Shown here: piece by piece, positions 1 through 10,334 of the stretch | Numbering within the stretch: the first letter of the stretch is position 1 | Layout of the letters: the number at the start of each line of letters is the position of its first letter | DNA from: Lantana camara | Lineage: Eukaryota; Streptophyta; Magnoliopsida; Lamiales; Verbenaceae | Assembly: GCA_037501455.1 (NCBI GenBank) | Contig: CM074858.1 | Span: 84,604,501-84,668,500 of the forward strand | DNA length: 64,000 nucleotides | Direction of reading: 5' to 3' | Notes under the pieces: generated by a model | The model's input: the letters and a program-made list of their open reading frames with translations, nothing else | Databases searched by the model: none | Told to the model about the DNA's origin: nothing | Translations under genes and position numbers: made by a program

Positions 1-1362
1 TATTCTTGAGTTCTTTTAGAAAGCCTGAATTATGAAACTGTAATTTTTCTAGAATTTCTGAAACTGTTTTCTTAAATTGTGTTTTTAAAAACTGTTTTAA
101 TTCAAATCTGTTTAAATCGTATTTTATTTTGGATTGAATTGGGTTTTGGTGAAACCTGAGATACGAAACGAAACACGAAACAAACACACGAGGTTGGAAC
201 GTGCCAACGTGTAGCATGCCCCAACCCCGGGTGCCACCGTCGCGCAGCCGCGCGAGACGCTAGGCGCGCCTACTCGTCTATCCCGTAACCGCACGGGACA
301 GTCGCCCGCACCGGCCCGACACTGTCCCGCAACCGCGCCAGCGGTTTTCGGGTAAGTTTTTCGTGTTTCGTGTTTTCGGTCCTTAAAATCCCGATTTAAT
401 TTTTCTGAAAAATTTTGGTTTTATTAAATTTGAATTATTTATGAAATAATTGTTTAAATTGGGATTTTGGAAAATTAAGCGATTTAAATTTTGGGAAAAA
501 TTACAAACTTTATTTTTCTGAAAATATTGAAAGAATAAAATTATTAATTTTCAGAAATTAATTGGAATTTTATTAGTTTATTATTTTTTGGGTTTTATAG
601 AAAAGGCTCTTGAACAAGAATTGCATCTAAGTCGTGTTTTTAAGCTGTTAGAGCTTAAAGCGAGAATTTTAATTTATTGGTTAAATTTAAATTCTTGCAA
701 TTTATGCATGTTAGGTGATCATGGGTTTAGACTTATGTATGGTTTTAATTTATGCACATGGATGGTTTAAATTGGGGTTGGAGCCCTATAGTTGCGTTTT
801 TCAATTGAGGTTGGAGCCTCAATTATGTGCGTACTGTTATGTGATTTATTATGTGGCTTTCCATATTATTGTTTTGAGGCCAGGGTATGCCCCGTGTATT
901 TGTCTAAGGCCAATATGAAGATTGAGCCTTATTACTTTTCAGTACTTCTTCATTTTTTTGAGAGTAGAATAGGTGGTGAGGTTTTATTTTCATTTTTTGA
1001 GACAATGCACCCATGGAGTAAGATGGACCACATTCAAGTGACAAGGAGGCCATAAGTGAAGACCCCTCAAAGTGTTAGGGAGGGGAATCTCAATTGAAAA
1101 TGTAATAGAGATAGAGCTCGTATTTTGTTACTGCTTTCCCTTATGTGATTTAAACTGTTTATGTGGCATGTATGTTAGAACTTGTGATTGTGGAGCGGCT
1201 CCCACATATCACGCATAAGATAGGTAGAACCCATGATCATCACATGTTAGTATCATGCTAGGACATGTTATCTGCTAAGTGCTTGTGTGAAATGCATTTA
1301 AGTTGTACTTGTATTAATCAAGACTAATTAAAATTAGATTAACATATATGTTGGTGAGGTCG

Positions 1363-1382
1363 AACCGGACAACTCTCCGGTT
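1363..1382 (+). promoter_or_regulatory. Leader hairpin with perfect 7-bp stem
   Basis: AACCGGA (1363-1369) and TCCGGTT (1376-1382) are perfect reverse complements around a 6-nt loop, CAACTC. It lies upstream of the four shared-loop hairpins but has a different loop, so it may be a separate RNA structure of the leader. Confidence 0.45.
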
Positions 1383-1502
1383 GATTCAAAAATTCCCGTT
1401 AAGTATTAAGCTAATTTTGAACAATAGGTGTTTAATTCAAGATGCAACTTTTGAATTAAATTCCTAGCATTCCATCAATAGGTTTTAAGTTTAGTAAGTG
1501 AA

Positions 1503-1537
1503 GCTAGTTATTGTCCGCGAGTCATGGGATAGCTAGT
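1503..1537 (+). promoter_or_regulatory. Leader hairpin 1 of 4, shared-loop type
   Basis: A 9-bp stem, 1503-1511 with 1529-1537 (seven Watson-Crick and two G-U pairs), closes a 17-nt loop, TGTCCGCGAGTCATGGG. The same loop recurs on three other stems downstream. The role is unknown; packaging or dimerisation of the genomic RNA is a guess. Confidence 0.6.
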
Positions 1538-1608
1538 GGAGCTCATTATTTCTTAGTTACCTAATTGATCATTTTAAATGATCAATATTTCGTGGTCAAT
1601 TTTGGCAA

Positions 1609-1637
1609 GGGCGATGTCCGCGAGTCGTGGGTCGTTC
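1609..1637 (+). promoter_or_regulatory. Leader hairpin 2 of 4, shared-loop type
   Basis: The loop TGTCCGCGAGTCGTGGG (1615-1631) sits on a 6-bp stem, GGGCGA with TCGTTC, including two G-U pairs. Farther out, GGTCAA and TTGATC can also pair. This is the weakest of the four stems. Confidence 0.45.
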
Positions 1638-1693
1638 GAACTAAGTTTTGATCATGATCTTATGATTGATGGGTCTAGCTTAACGCCTAAGTA

Positions 1694-1727
1694 AATATGG
1701 ATGTCGTACGAGTCGTGGGTCCATATT
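1694..1727 (+). promoter_or_regulatory. Leader hairpin 3 of 4, shared-loop type
   Basis: A perfect 8-bp stem, AATATGGA (1694-1701) with TCCATATT (1720-1727), carries an 18-nt variant of the common loop, TGTCGTACGAGTCGTGGG. The stem sequence is unrelated to those of the other three hairpins. Confidence 0.6.
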
Positions 1728-1795
1728 GAAAGATAGGTAATGCAAAAACAATTACTAAGAGTCCTAAAGGTGTTAGAATTGGTAAGTTGTATCTA

Positions 1796-1851
1796 CCTAA
1801 GGTTTTACTTAGAATGTCCGCGAGTCGTGGGTTCAAGGTAAAATGCTTAGG
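1796..1851 (+). promoter_or_regulatory. Leader hairpin 4 of 4, shared-loop type
   Basis: This is the longest stem of the set: 18 pairs between 1796-1814 and 1832-1851 with one mismatch and one single-base bulge (G1845). It closes the loop TGTCCGCGAGTCGTGGG at 1815-1831, identical to the loop of hairpin 2. Confidence 0.6.
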
Positions 1852-2037
1852 ATCTTAGTACCCATTGGGAAACGTGTTCCTTTTAGATCTTTGGGAATTA
1901 TAGATCTTTGAAAAACAGTGGGAGCTACATTAGATTAAAGACCTTATCTTTTGTATATCTTTATAATTCAACATGCTCACTAGTTCTCTGTTTTACCATT
2001 TAGGTCGTAGATTCTGTGATTCTCTATGTGTTTTGAA

Positions 2038-3501
2038 ATGGCAACCAAAAACTTTCTTGTATCGATCCTCGAGTCAAACAAGTTGACTGGTCCCAACTAT
2101 TCTGATTGGCTAAGGAATCTAAAAATTATTTTAGATTCTGAGAAGAGAACTTATGTTCTCTTCGAAGGGGAGTCTAGTCCTGAAGGGGACGCTCCCACTC
2201 GGGCCGAGCGGGATGCAACCCAGAAGTGGAAGGATGATAATCTCCAAGCCCGTTGCCTTATGTTGGCTAACATGTCTCCGGAATTGCAAAGAAAACATGA
2301 GGACATGGAATTTGCTTGGGAGATTTACGACAACTTAGAGCAACTTTACCGCCCTCATGAACGTGATACAAGGTATAACACTTCAAAGGAATTGTTCCAC
2401 TTGAAAATGAGGGAAGGTTCAAGTGTCCATGAATATGGACTCAAGTTTCTCGCCCTTATTGAGAAACTTGCTTCCATGGACATGCCACTGAAAGATGAGC
2501 TTTCAATGGACTTGTTGCTAGCCTCGCTCCCACCATCAGTCAACCCATTTTCCTTAAACTTTAATATGAATCATGCTAGTGCTACTGTAGCTGAGCTGAT
2601 TAGTCAGCTTGTAACTGCTGAAAGCACGATCAAGAAGGACCATAAGGTTCTGATGGAGAATGCTCCATCTTCCTCTTCTGGGCCTTCTAAAGGTAAGGGC
2701 AAGAAAGCCCAAAATAAGAAGAAGAAACCCCTTAGGCCCACTGGTGGCATTTCGAAGGGGATGGCCCAAAAGAAGAAACGTGATCAAAAACAGGATGTTT
2801 GTTTCCATTGTGGCAAAGCGGGATATTGGAGAAGAAACTGCCCAGAGTACAAGGCTACTCTAAAGAAAGGTATGTTTCTCGTTGAATTAAATCTTTCTAT
2901 TAATTCTAGTTCTTGGGTACTTGATACCGGTTGTGGAGCTCATATCTTTAATGATGTACAAATGCTAAATGAAGTCCAACAACTCACAGAAGGAGAATGT
3001 GTCCTGAAGATTGGCGATGGCTCAAATGTTGAAGCTCGAGCTTTAGGCACAATTAGATTAGATTTAGGTAGTTTTGAGTTAGTTTTAAATAAAGTCCTTT
3101 ATGTACCGAGCATTATTCGTAATATAATTTCAGTTCCAATTTTAGATTGTGAAGGTTATGAAACTTATATTAAGAATGGTAAGTACTTTATCAAATGGAA
3201 CAACTCTTTCGTTCACATCGGTACTCTAAGTAATAGACTTTATCTAACTCAGAATATCAATATTATGAATATACAACGAGAAACTAAACGTAAGAGAGAT
3301 GACCAAGTTTCAGCTCCCTTATGGCACGCTAGATTAGGACACATTTCCAAGAACATAATTAGCAAGATAAACACTTTAGGATCATTCTCTGAAAATGATC
3401 TCAAAGAGTTAACTTCTTGCGAGTCCTGTCTCAAAGGAAAGATATCCAAAGTTCCTTTTAAAGGAACTGTGGAACGTGCCACTAAGGTCTTGGATTTGAT
3501 C
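2038..3501 (+). pseudogene. Copia gag-pol, N-terminal part (Gag, protease, start of integrase), interrupted
   Basis: First part of a Ty1/copia polyprotein, which would make capsid, protease, integrase and reverse transcriptase for cytoplasmic particles. The frame is open from 2026, but the ATG at 2038 gives the usual MATKNF-type start, so I prefer it. Order seen: a Gag domain of about 250 residues; a basic Lys-rich stretch; a zinc knuckle at 2800-2841; a protease motif WVLDTGCGAH near 2914; a pre-integrase H-x4-H (WHARLGH) near 3322; and C-x2-C (CESC) at 3418. The knuckle has Tyr (TAT, 2824-2826) where its His is expected, so it is probably defective. The frame is cut at 3501 by the gypsy-type array and resumes after 35120. 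The gene cannot be functional. Confidence 0.93.
3497..3501. repeat. Target-site duplication, left copy (TGATC)
   Basis: TGATC directly precedes the TG terminus of the first LTR and is repeated at 35116-35120 directly after the CA terminus of the last LTR. Removing the array plus one TGATC restores the copia reading frame, which makes the duplication convincing. Confidence 0.93.
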
Positions 3502-3957
3502 TGTAGCACCCCACACGTGAGGCACCACATCCCCCGCACTATGGCTCAACACGAGTAACGAAACAGTACTCCGCACCCGTATCAAACCATAGCGAATGGG
3601 AGACAAACATAAAAACTTTTCTAAGCCAGGCGGAGCTAGACCCTGCAATGAAAACCAATCCACAAAGTATAATGCATGGCAAAGCCAAAGTTCAAGTATA
3701 CCAACCATAAGCAGAATTTGGGCTCTTCAGGCCTCTTTTAAATCAATAGCAAAACTCAGTAACAGTAATTCAATAACAATTACATAATTATTCAAGTTCA
3801 TGATATAATAGAACGAATCATACATAATTCCAATACATGAATGAGTGAAGAGACTCTCCTAATCTAACTCGACTCACTCAAAGACTCCAACACCTCCGCC
3901 TAGCTCGAAACTCCAAACTCCAACCTGCACACTAAAAAGATTGGGGAGGGAGAGGGG

Positions 3958-3976
3958 TCAGTCTCTAGAAGACTGA
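3958..3976 (-). promoter_or_regulatory. Stem-loop next to the acceptor-like site
   Basis: TCAGTCT-ctaga-AGACTGA gives a perfect 7-bp stem with a 5-nt loop about 35 nt inside the possible intron. A version of this stem is present in every well-preserved gypsy-type LTR of the window. Confidence 0.45.
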
Positions 3977-5535
3977 GTGAGCAGGAGCGATACATATATA
4001 TAAAACATGCACATGCGAGTCATAAATCCCGAGCAAGGTTTTGGTTGTGATTAGTTCCCAAAAAGGGCAAGAAAATAGATAGACAATGCTCGACCTTTAC
4101 GACTAATTCATATTAAATTCATTACATTCATAAATCATACATAAATATAAGGCTCGGCGAGTGAGCGTGCACAATCTCCATCCAAACTCTGACCGTGTAC
4201 GACAATTTCCAATAATATGTTGATTAGGTGATCATGCAGTATATCATAATACACGCATACCATAAATCATAACATAAACATATTCGTTTAGGCAATCCGT
4301 GTCCCGGCCTTCCCGCACGGTGCATAAACATATCATAAACATATTCATAAGCATAATCATATCATAACCAACCTTCTTCCTCCGGGTGGTGGACGGGTTT
4401 GCAAGACCCGACCACCCAATCATATCAATGCGGCTATGAGGTTCATGAGGCCTCAAAGCCCGGTTAGCATTTCCCCGTCAAGAACCTCCCTTGACGAAGT
4501 CCGTTTCGCCGTAAGTTGGAACTAGTATATGGGATCCCCGTCAGCCCTTGCTTCCTCGGTTCGCCACATATACTAAGTCCCGGGGCCCGTGAACATAACA
4601 TACATAACATGATCTTGCCAAAACATATCAATACATACATAGGATACATACTATAAGAAATCATACTTTACCGTGTAACTCGGCATATGCTATATACGTA
4701 CCTCTCCGTGTCATCCGAATCCTTAGCTAGCGCGAAGACACACGGTTTGGAGCATAGCCTCATTACAAAACCATTTTTAAGCTTATATACGCTCATACGT
4801 ATAAATCAGAAGAATTTACTCGATAACTTCATTTGAGAACCATATATATATAATCATAAGGTTTTGGCCAAAGCTTTTCACATAAGGGTTGTAGGGTTTG
4901 TTACATAGCTAAAACAAAACCACCCTCACCTGAACCGTGATGAAACAAGGAACGAGTACCAAGTGCCCGAAGGATCAAGATCTCTCCACCCTGGAGATAA
5001 ACTGTACAAAAGACCACAAGACGTGTTCGTGAGACTCGAGACTCTAAATGAACCATATATGACGCACGACAATGCTCAAGCATGATATGAAGGCATAAAG
5101 ATCATATTAAGGCATTTAAATCATATAACCAAGTCATTCACGCATTCATTCATTTTCATTCAAATTCATCAATTCATATCTCCAATCAAATTAATTCAAG
5201 AATTCAAATAGGAGCATAGAACATATTCAATATCTCCCATAATGCTACCACATACTTCATATTACATAAGATAGCATATTTCCAAGGTTTGACAACAAGA
5301 ATGAATCATATGATATAGAAAATGAGTTATGCGATTCATAGACGACATATAAACACACATAAATGGCATTAAGTAAAAGCATGCCTACAACTCATCCAAA
5401 TACCATGAAAGTACACCATAATGCTCCCAACATATATCAAAACAAGTTCATAGTTCAACACACAAGAAGATAAAGTCATTAAGGAGGTGAAATAAATCGA
5501 AAACCGAAAAGGAAGCAACAAAGACTGCGCAAGGG

Positions 5536-5665
5536 AAGGGACACGGGGGTGTCACCCATCTTAGCCAAACTGAGCCACGACCGTGGCTCAGTACAGAACT
5601 GACCAGAGGGTGTGACACGCCCGTGTCTCACTCTTATGAGTAAATGAGACAGGGGGTTGTCACGG
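5536..5665. repeat. Palindrome cluster in LTR 1
   Basis: Short inverted motifs lie back to back: CTGAGCCACG / CGTGGCTCAG (5570-5579 and 5582-5591, 10-bp arms) flanked by variants of GACACGGGGGTGTC. The same cluster is present in LTRs 2-5, with small differences between the short and long LTR forms. Confidence 0.6.
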
Positions 5666-7199
5666 TACAGAACCAAAACCGTTCACAAGTTAAAACCGGC
5701 AAAACTGATCCCTTACAAACAATTTAAAGCATATTAGGGTGACCAACAACCACACAATTGCAACATCAACAATTCTGTCACAGATCATGCATAAGAACAG
5801 GCCATGTACTTCGGTTTTGAGGCTTAAAATGGATCCAAATACTTGCAACATGAATGCTAACATATAGAGCAATGAGTGTACATCAACTCCATGCAATTTC
5901 ACACGAAATGGAGACCATTTGATCAAGTAACAACACAATATTTCACACAGCAGTTCGAAAACAGAGGAAGTAATTTGATCATCAAGTTTGGAGCTCCATA
6001 TCTCATAATTTCATAAAAGGAGCAAGAGATGAAATCCTCCTAACATCATATACTATCAGTTGGGAAAGAAATTGGCCAAGAAACAAGCTCATATAATCAT
6101 TTACAAGCAAGGAAATCAGCCACACAAGCAAATAGGTCACTAGAACAAAAATCCCTAAAAGTTCATACCAAACTCATAATTCAAACCCTAATCAATTCTG
6201 ATCCAAATCATGTTGTAAGGAGATGAAATCAAGTATAATAGAGTAGAGAAGACATAAATATTCATACCTTAAAGATTTGGTGAAGAAAAATGGTGATTTG
6301 AGCTCAAAATCACAAAGGATGGCCAAGGGTTTTCTTTCTTTCTTCTCTTCTCCTCTCTCGTTCAGCTCCAGCTGCAAGAGGAGATATTTTGGCTCGGTTT
6401 TTCAGAGGTAAAGGGGTAGGAGAAGGCTTAACCCATGGTACAAAAGTCATGGTTAAGGTATGGTTAGGTTAGGTTAAGTAAAAAGGGTCCCACCATGAAG
6501 ACTAGTCAACATAAAGAGCTCTTCTTGTACGAGTTATCCGTTACGGTTGGATTTCGGAGGTCTTAATGATTTCAAAAAGGTATGAGGCTTGTTCCATTGT
6601 CTCCGAATCGTCGATACGAAGGCAATGGAGGTGTCGGAATTCGAATCCGAATTCCCGAGCTCAAGATATCACGCACGGAACCAAGGGTTCGCTAATTGCT
6701 CGTTAGCCCCCAACTTGGTTCCAACAATCAAATTAAATCCGTTAACACGTCAAATGAATCCGAAAACATAAACTGAGCATATAGGCATGTTCATAACACA
6801 CATATTTACGACATACTAAATTTTTATACCAATCCGATATCATTACATATATGAACGAAGCACAAACAGAACACTCTTGCTCATGAACGAATTCATATTG
6901 TTATAAATAAATTACTAAACTTAAATTCCATATTAATTAAATTAAAACCAACTACTAACATGTTGAAATTAATTAACGAAATTACCGAAATAGTTAAGGT
7001 AACATGAAACCCTAATTGAGAATTTAAACACTAAGTATCAAAGTAAAATAAAATGAATTAAATTAAAATAGAAATAGTTTATAGTTTAAAACAAATATAA
7101 ACATTTATAAACAATTAATCATATAATTAAATAATTAAATCGTGCAATTTATAAACAAATACGTCACATTATTATAAACTGAAAAACTGGGGCGTTACA

Positions 7200-7217
7200 A
7201 TCTCTCCCCCTTAAAAA
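7200..7217 (-). other. Polypurine tract, internal region 1
   Basis: The minus strand reads TTTTTAAGGGGGAGAGAT directly before the LTR start TGTAACGCC. This purine run is the expected plus-strand priming site. The same sequence is at 14033, 21158 and 27991. Confidence 0.8.
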
Positions 7218-7256
7218 GAATCCGTCCTCGGATTCACACACGCCTGAAAACAAACA

Positions 7257-7420
7257 ATGAGAGATTCCCCATCTCTCACAAGCAACAAGGAGAGAGCCCC
7301 GTCTCTCGAGCAGCAATGAGAGAACCCCGTCTCTCCAACAACAATGAGAGAACCCCGTCTCTCGCAAGCAAAGAGAGTACCCCGTCTCTCAAACAAAAAT
7401 AAGAGAATCCCCGTCTCTTA
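7257..7420. repeat. Minisatellite of GAGAGAACCCCGTCTCTC units
   Basis: Five to six degenerate units of about 30 bp. Each has GAGAG and CTCTC arms around CCCCGT, so each unit can form a hairpin. It lies directly upstream of the polypurine tract in element sense. The same block is at about 14090-14253, 21215-21378 and 28048-28211, and a reverse-oriented relative is at 58263-58510. Confidence 0.8.
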
Positions 7421-10298
7421 ACCGAAAATAAAGCAAGGAAGTCTCCAATACTCCCAAGCAACTCACGCAAAACCAGATTTAAAATCACGTAAGGCACCCA
7501 AAGCAAGTAATAGATGTCTCCCACATTGATTTTCAATTACTCCAAGTAATTTAACACAGTACGAGATCAAAACACTTAACATAAAATTTATGTAGGTTAA
7601 TTTTGCATGGATGCATGTATCATGAATGCTATAAGTACCGTTCACCGTAGTTGCAAAATTCAGATTTGTGAGTTGTCGTTGTCCAAGGTCTGATCGGTCC
7701 CGAATGTAGCTCAGTGCCCAGCTTGTCTTGAACCTCTTCAAGGTTCCTTGGTGAAGCAATTGATAAATCCTTTAAGGATCATATTCTTTGATCCGTTCTG
7801 ACTTGTACTGTTTCCAGTCTTCACCATTTCCTTTAACCCTCCTTCGACCAACCAACTCTTTTTAATTAACTGAATTTGGCTTCCCGAATGCTCTTAGACC
7901 ATCCTTCTCGAAGTTAGGTCCATAGCTACTATCTTACCCATATCGGAGTTTAAAATACCCTCAAGGATAACTACTCCTGACAATCTTGACGATTCGATCC
8001 CTACCTTGGGGTATTCGTCATTAGGATCTACCTTAACAAATCCATTCATTCCCTTTGACGCCTTCAGGTTATATTTGGCATCTAGCTCCATATTTCTTGA
8101 ATCGAAGATAAAATGTTCTTGATGCGTTTTGAAGTTTGATGTAAATCCTCCAATGATCATCTTATTGGATTACTCGTGATCGCCATCATTCCATTATATG
8201 CCAACTTGATTCGACACTCTCTCTCTTGTCAATTCTGACTTAGGAGTTTCCAGAAGCTCCCTTATAATTCTGTTATCCCCAGATCCCTGTTCTATACATA
8301 GGAATATTCTCCAAGACATTTCCTTTATACCTAATGAGGGACTCCAACCCGACTTGAGTAACTTAACTCTCCTCTTAACCGCTTAACCATTCAAGCCGTC
8401 TTGTTTATTTCTGATCATCACTAAGAGGACTCCCAGGTCTTCCTTAATTTACACTTTCGTTATTCTTACTGAAATATTTCTTCGAGCACCCTTTCAGTCG
8501 TCCAATTTGTTCCTCGGTCGTGCTCTCCCCCTTAAATTTCTGTTGTTTGAACTCCATCGATTCTTCTTTTATCGAAACTCTTGATGGGTAAATCCCATTA
8601 GGTGGAGTTTAACCGATATAGAAATCAAAGATTTGGCCTTTCAACTCCTCCCCTAGTTCTCTCGATGTCCGAAACTCCTTTCTTAATCTTGTCCGGAACT
8701 CTAGTCTCACTTCTCCTTCTGAATTCTTGTTTCCGTTAACCTATCCCTTACTAGAAGTTCTTATTTCCCAAATTCACCTTCCTTCTAATGTCATCCTATT
8801 ATTTCTCTTCCTCATAACTCAGATGTGGCTCGGTTGAACTGAGACTTGATAGTGGAGGCGAAAGGACTTCCTATCAAGTAAACACTAAAATGCATGTTGG
8901 GTTAAAATGACAATACATGGGTTACATTTACATCAAGTAATTATACCATACATTAGCGCAACGAAACTAATTAGAAATGCACGGATAAACATAAGGTCAA
9001 AAGAATAAATAATTAATGCAAAATATGATGCACGTGCTATGAATGCTTTGGAACCTGTCACCGATGTGGGAAGTTATTAGCTAGGTAGCTCTCCTCGTTC
9101 TTCCGATCCCAAGGTCACTTGACCTGGTAATTATTCCTTGCCTTTCCCACGGTCTTCGAGACTTCCATACATCTTTGTAAATCAACTTGTATCTTCCACT
9201 ATCCGAAATTGCAATTTCTTGATCCCTAATTCTTCCACGTCCACTGAGTTAGCATCTACACTTCTTCTCGTAATTCGACCTTTACTTCTAATCGTCACCT
9301 TAATCAAGAATCCCGTACCTATCCTTTGTGAATTCAATTCATCTCCAATTGCTTACATTTGAGCGCATGATATCCTTGCAAGGAGTGATTGCCTTTCTTT
9401 ACCGTTCCCATTTGTTGCTTCATATCTTCCATTTTACTTCACAACATGGCAATTCAGCTTGGTTTTGGAAAACGAACTCATATCCCAATCAACACCTTGA
9501 TCAAGATTCCCGTGACTATTGTTTATGAGTTTCCCATCACGATCGAAATCCAGAGCACCCAAGTCCAACTCTTCCCGGTCTTAACTTCGACGGACTTGAT
9601 TTCAATTCACCAGGCTTAATCAGAAATCCTTCTTGTCGACCCCAGGTACACAGCTCCTACCGGACCCATTTTATCTTAGTCTCTCCTAATTATTGAGACC
9701 TCTTCAACGATCCCATCCGGGATCGAAATATCTTCAAGGTTCGTTCACTTCATTCTTTAGGTTGACCGATCTTGCTGAATCCAATTAAAACACTCCAAGT
9801 AGCAGATTCTCATAAATTAGTCTTTTGAGTCCCAACAATCCCATGATTAATTCCTATTCCGATTTTACCAAATGTCTCTCTGCCATCGCATCTCTAGATT
9901 CAATCTTCCCATTCCGAATCCTCATCCTTGACTCTAGCTCCATTTGGGAAGTCTCACATCTCTAATTCTCTACATTCTTCCCAGAGTATCCTGCCCATCT
10001 TCCATGCCTCAGAAGGTTTGCAATCGATCTTCTTTGTCATAGAACTTGGCCGTGGTTTGATATTATCTTCATAACCTATAAATCATAGCTTACTTCAAGA
10101 GTAGATGCATGCGATTAGTGCATGCTCATGACACATTTTCAGCAATTATTGCAAGGATCCTTATGTAAATACAACAGATAGTCCAACGAAATTCAAAAAG
10201 GAAGGCCAAATTCATGTTCAAGATCAATGCAATGCACACATTGTCATATAGTCCCTAAGCCGTACGACCTAGACTGACTCACACACGACACGAGAACA

Positions 10299-10314
10299 CC
10301 GGTTTTGCAACCGG
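10299..10314 (-). promoter_or_regulatory. GCAA-tetraloop hairpin after the primer site
   Basis: The minus strand reads CCGGTTGCAAAACCGG: a 6-bp perfect stem with a GCAA (GNRA-class) tetraloop, starting at the base after the primer site. It is identical in all four array units and in the plus-strand LARD at 55122-55137. Confidence 0.6.
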
Positions 10315-10326
10315 GCTCTGATACCA
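10315..10326 (-). other. Primer-binding site (initiator Met type), internal region 1
   Basis: The minus strand reads TGGTATCAGAGC, the standard 12 nt complementary to the 3' end of plant initiator Met tRNA, 8 nt (TCCTTAAG) after the LTR end. The same site is at 17154-17165, 24273-24284 and 31112-31123. Confidence 0.93.
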
Positions 10327-10334
10327 CTTAAGGA

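Larger units (their letters stand above)
1..2037 (+). other. Long 5' untranslated leader of a copia element (5' LTR off window)
   Basis: This is about 2 kb of AT-rich DNA upstream of the copia gag start, without a long open frame. I find no copy of the 3' LTR (which starts TGTTAGGAATGG) and no TGGTATCAGAGC primer site here, so the 5' LTR must lie to the left. Angela/BARE-type copia elements are known for leaders near 2 kb and LTRs near 1.8 kb, and both fit this element. A GC-rich patch at about 180-345 interrupts otherwise T-rich sequence. The last 700 bases carry ordered inverted repeats, listed separately. The lineage assignment is an inference from lengths and layout only. Confidence 0.65.
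3925..6267 (-). other. Possible leader intron within LTR 1 (same site in LTRs 2-5)
   Basis: On the minus strand, TTTAAG|GTATGA (exon end at 6268) forms a donor-like site. A pyrimidine-rich tract followed by GTGCAG|GTTGG (intron end at 3925) forms an acceptor-like site 2.3 kb downstream. Equivalent positions are 10758-13100, 17597-20225, 24716-27058 and 31555-34183. Matching sites occur in the related LTRs elsewhere in the window. This is inferred from sequence only. Confidence 0.4.
3502..7199 (-). repeat. Array LTR 1 (short form, 3,698 bp)
   Basis: Bounded by TG/CA and abutting the TSD on the left and internal region 1 on the right. It lacks the 286-bp segment present in LTRs 3 and 5. It carries about 20 single-base variants not shared with the other copies, for example at the CAATGG and AAACTGAG sites near 6623 and 6768. 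It contains the palindrome cluster at 5536-5665, a strong hairpin at 4384-4417 and a possible intron at 3925-6267. The short open frames inside have no recognisable product. Confidence 0.92.
7200..10334 (-). mobile_element. Array internal region 1 (type A, 3,135 bp, non-coding)
   Basis: Read on the minus strand, this runs from the primer site (10315-10326) to the polypurine tract (about 7200-7217). There is no Gag zinc knuckle, protease, YxDD RT or integrase motif in either direction. The open frames are under 100 codons and are matched in the other copies only because the copies are young. A segment near 9010-9080 is clearly similar to the internal region of the plus-strand LARD near 56130, so the two elements are related. 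Type A is marked by CATCTCTC near 7268 and by lacking the CCCGGG insertion of type B. Confidence 0.88.

Noticed and set aside
1140..1200. TATGTTAGAACTTGTG as a copia 5' LTR start
   Set aside because: Only the first few bases resemble TGTTAGG; the following sequence does not match the 3' LTR and no primer site follows.
6455..6480. Telomere-like GGTTAGGTTAGG words in the array LTRs
   Set aside because: Only two to three short units, not the plant TTTAGGG type, and present in every LTR copy as ordinary LTR sequence.
7257..7420. CRISPR-like regular repeats
   Set aside because: Units are degenerate and spacers are also repeated. The context is a plant retrotransposon with a polypurine tract next to it.
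7894..8160. 88-codon minus-strand open frame kept in all four internal regions (also at 14727, 21852, 28685)
   Set aside because: The copies are under about 1% different overall, so retention needs no selection. No family is recognisable, and no retroelement motif adjoins it.
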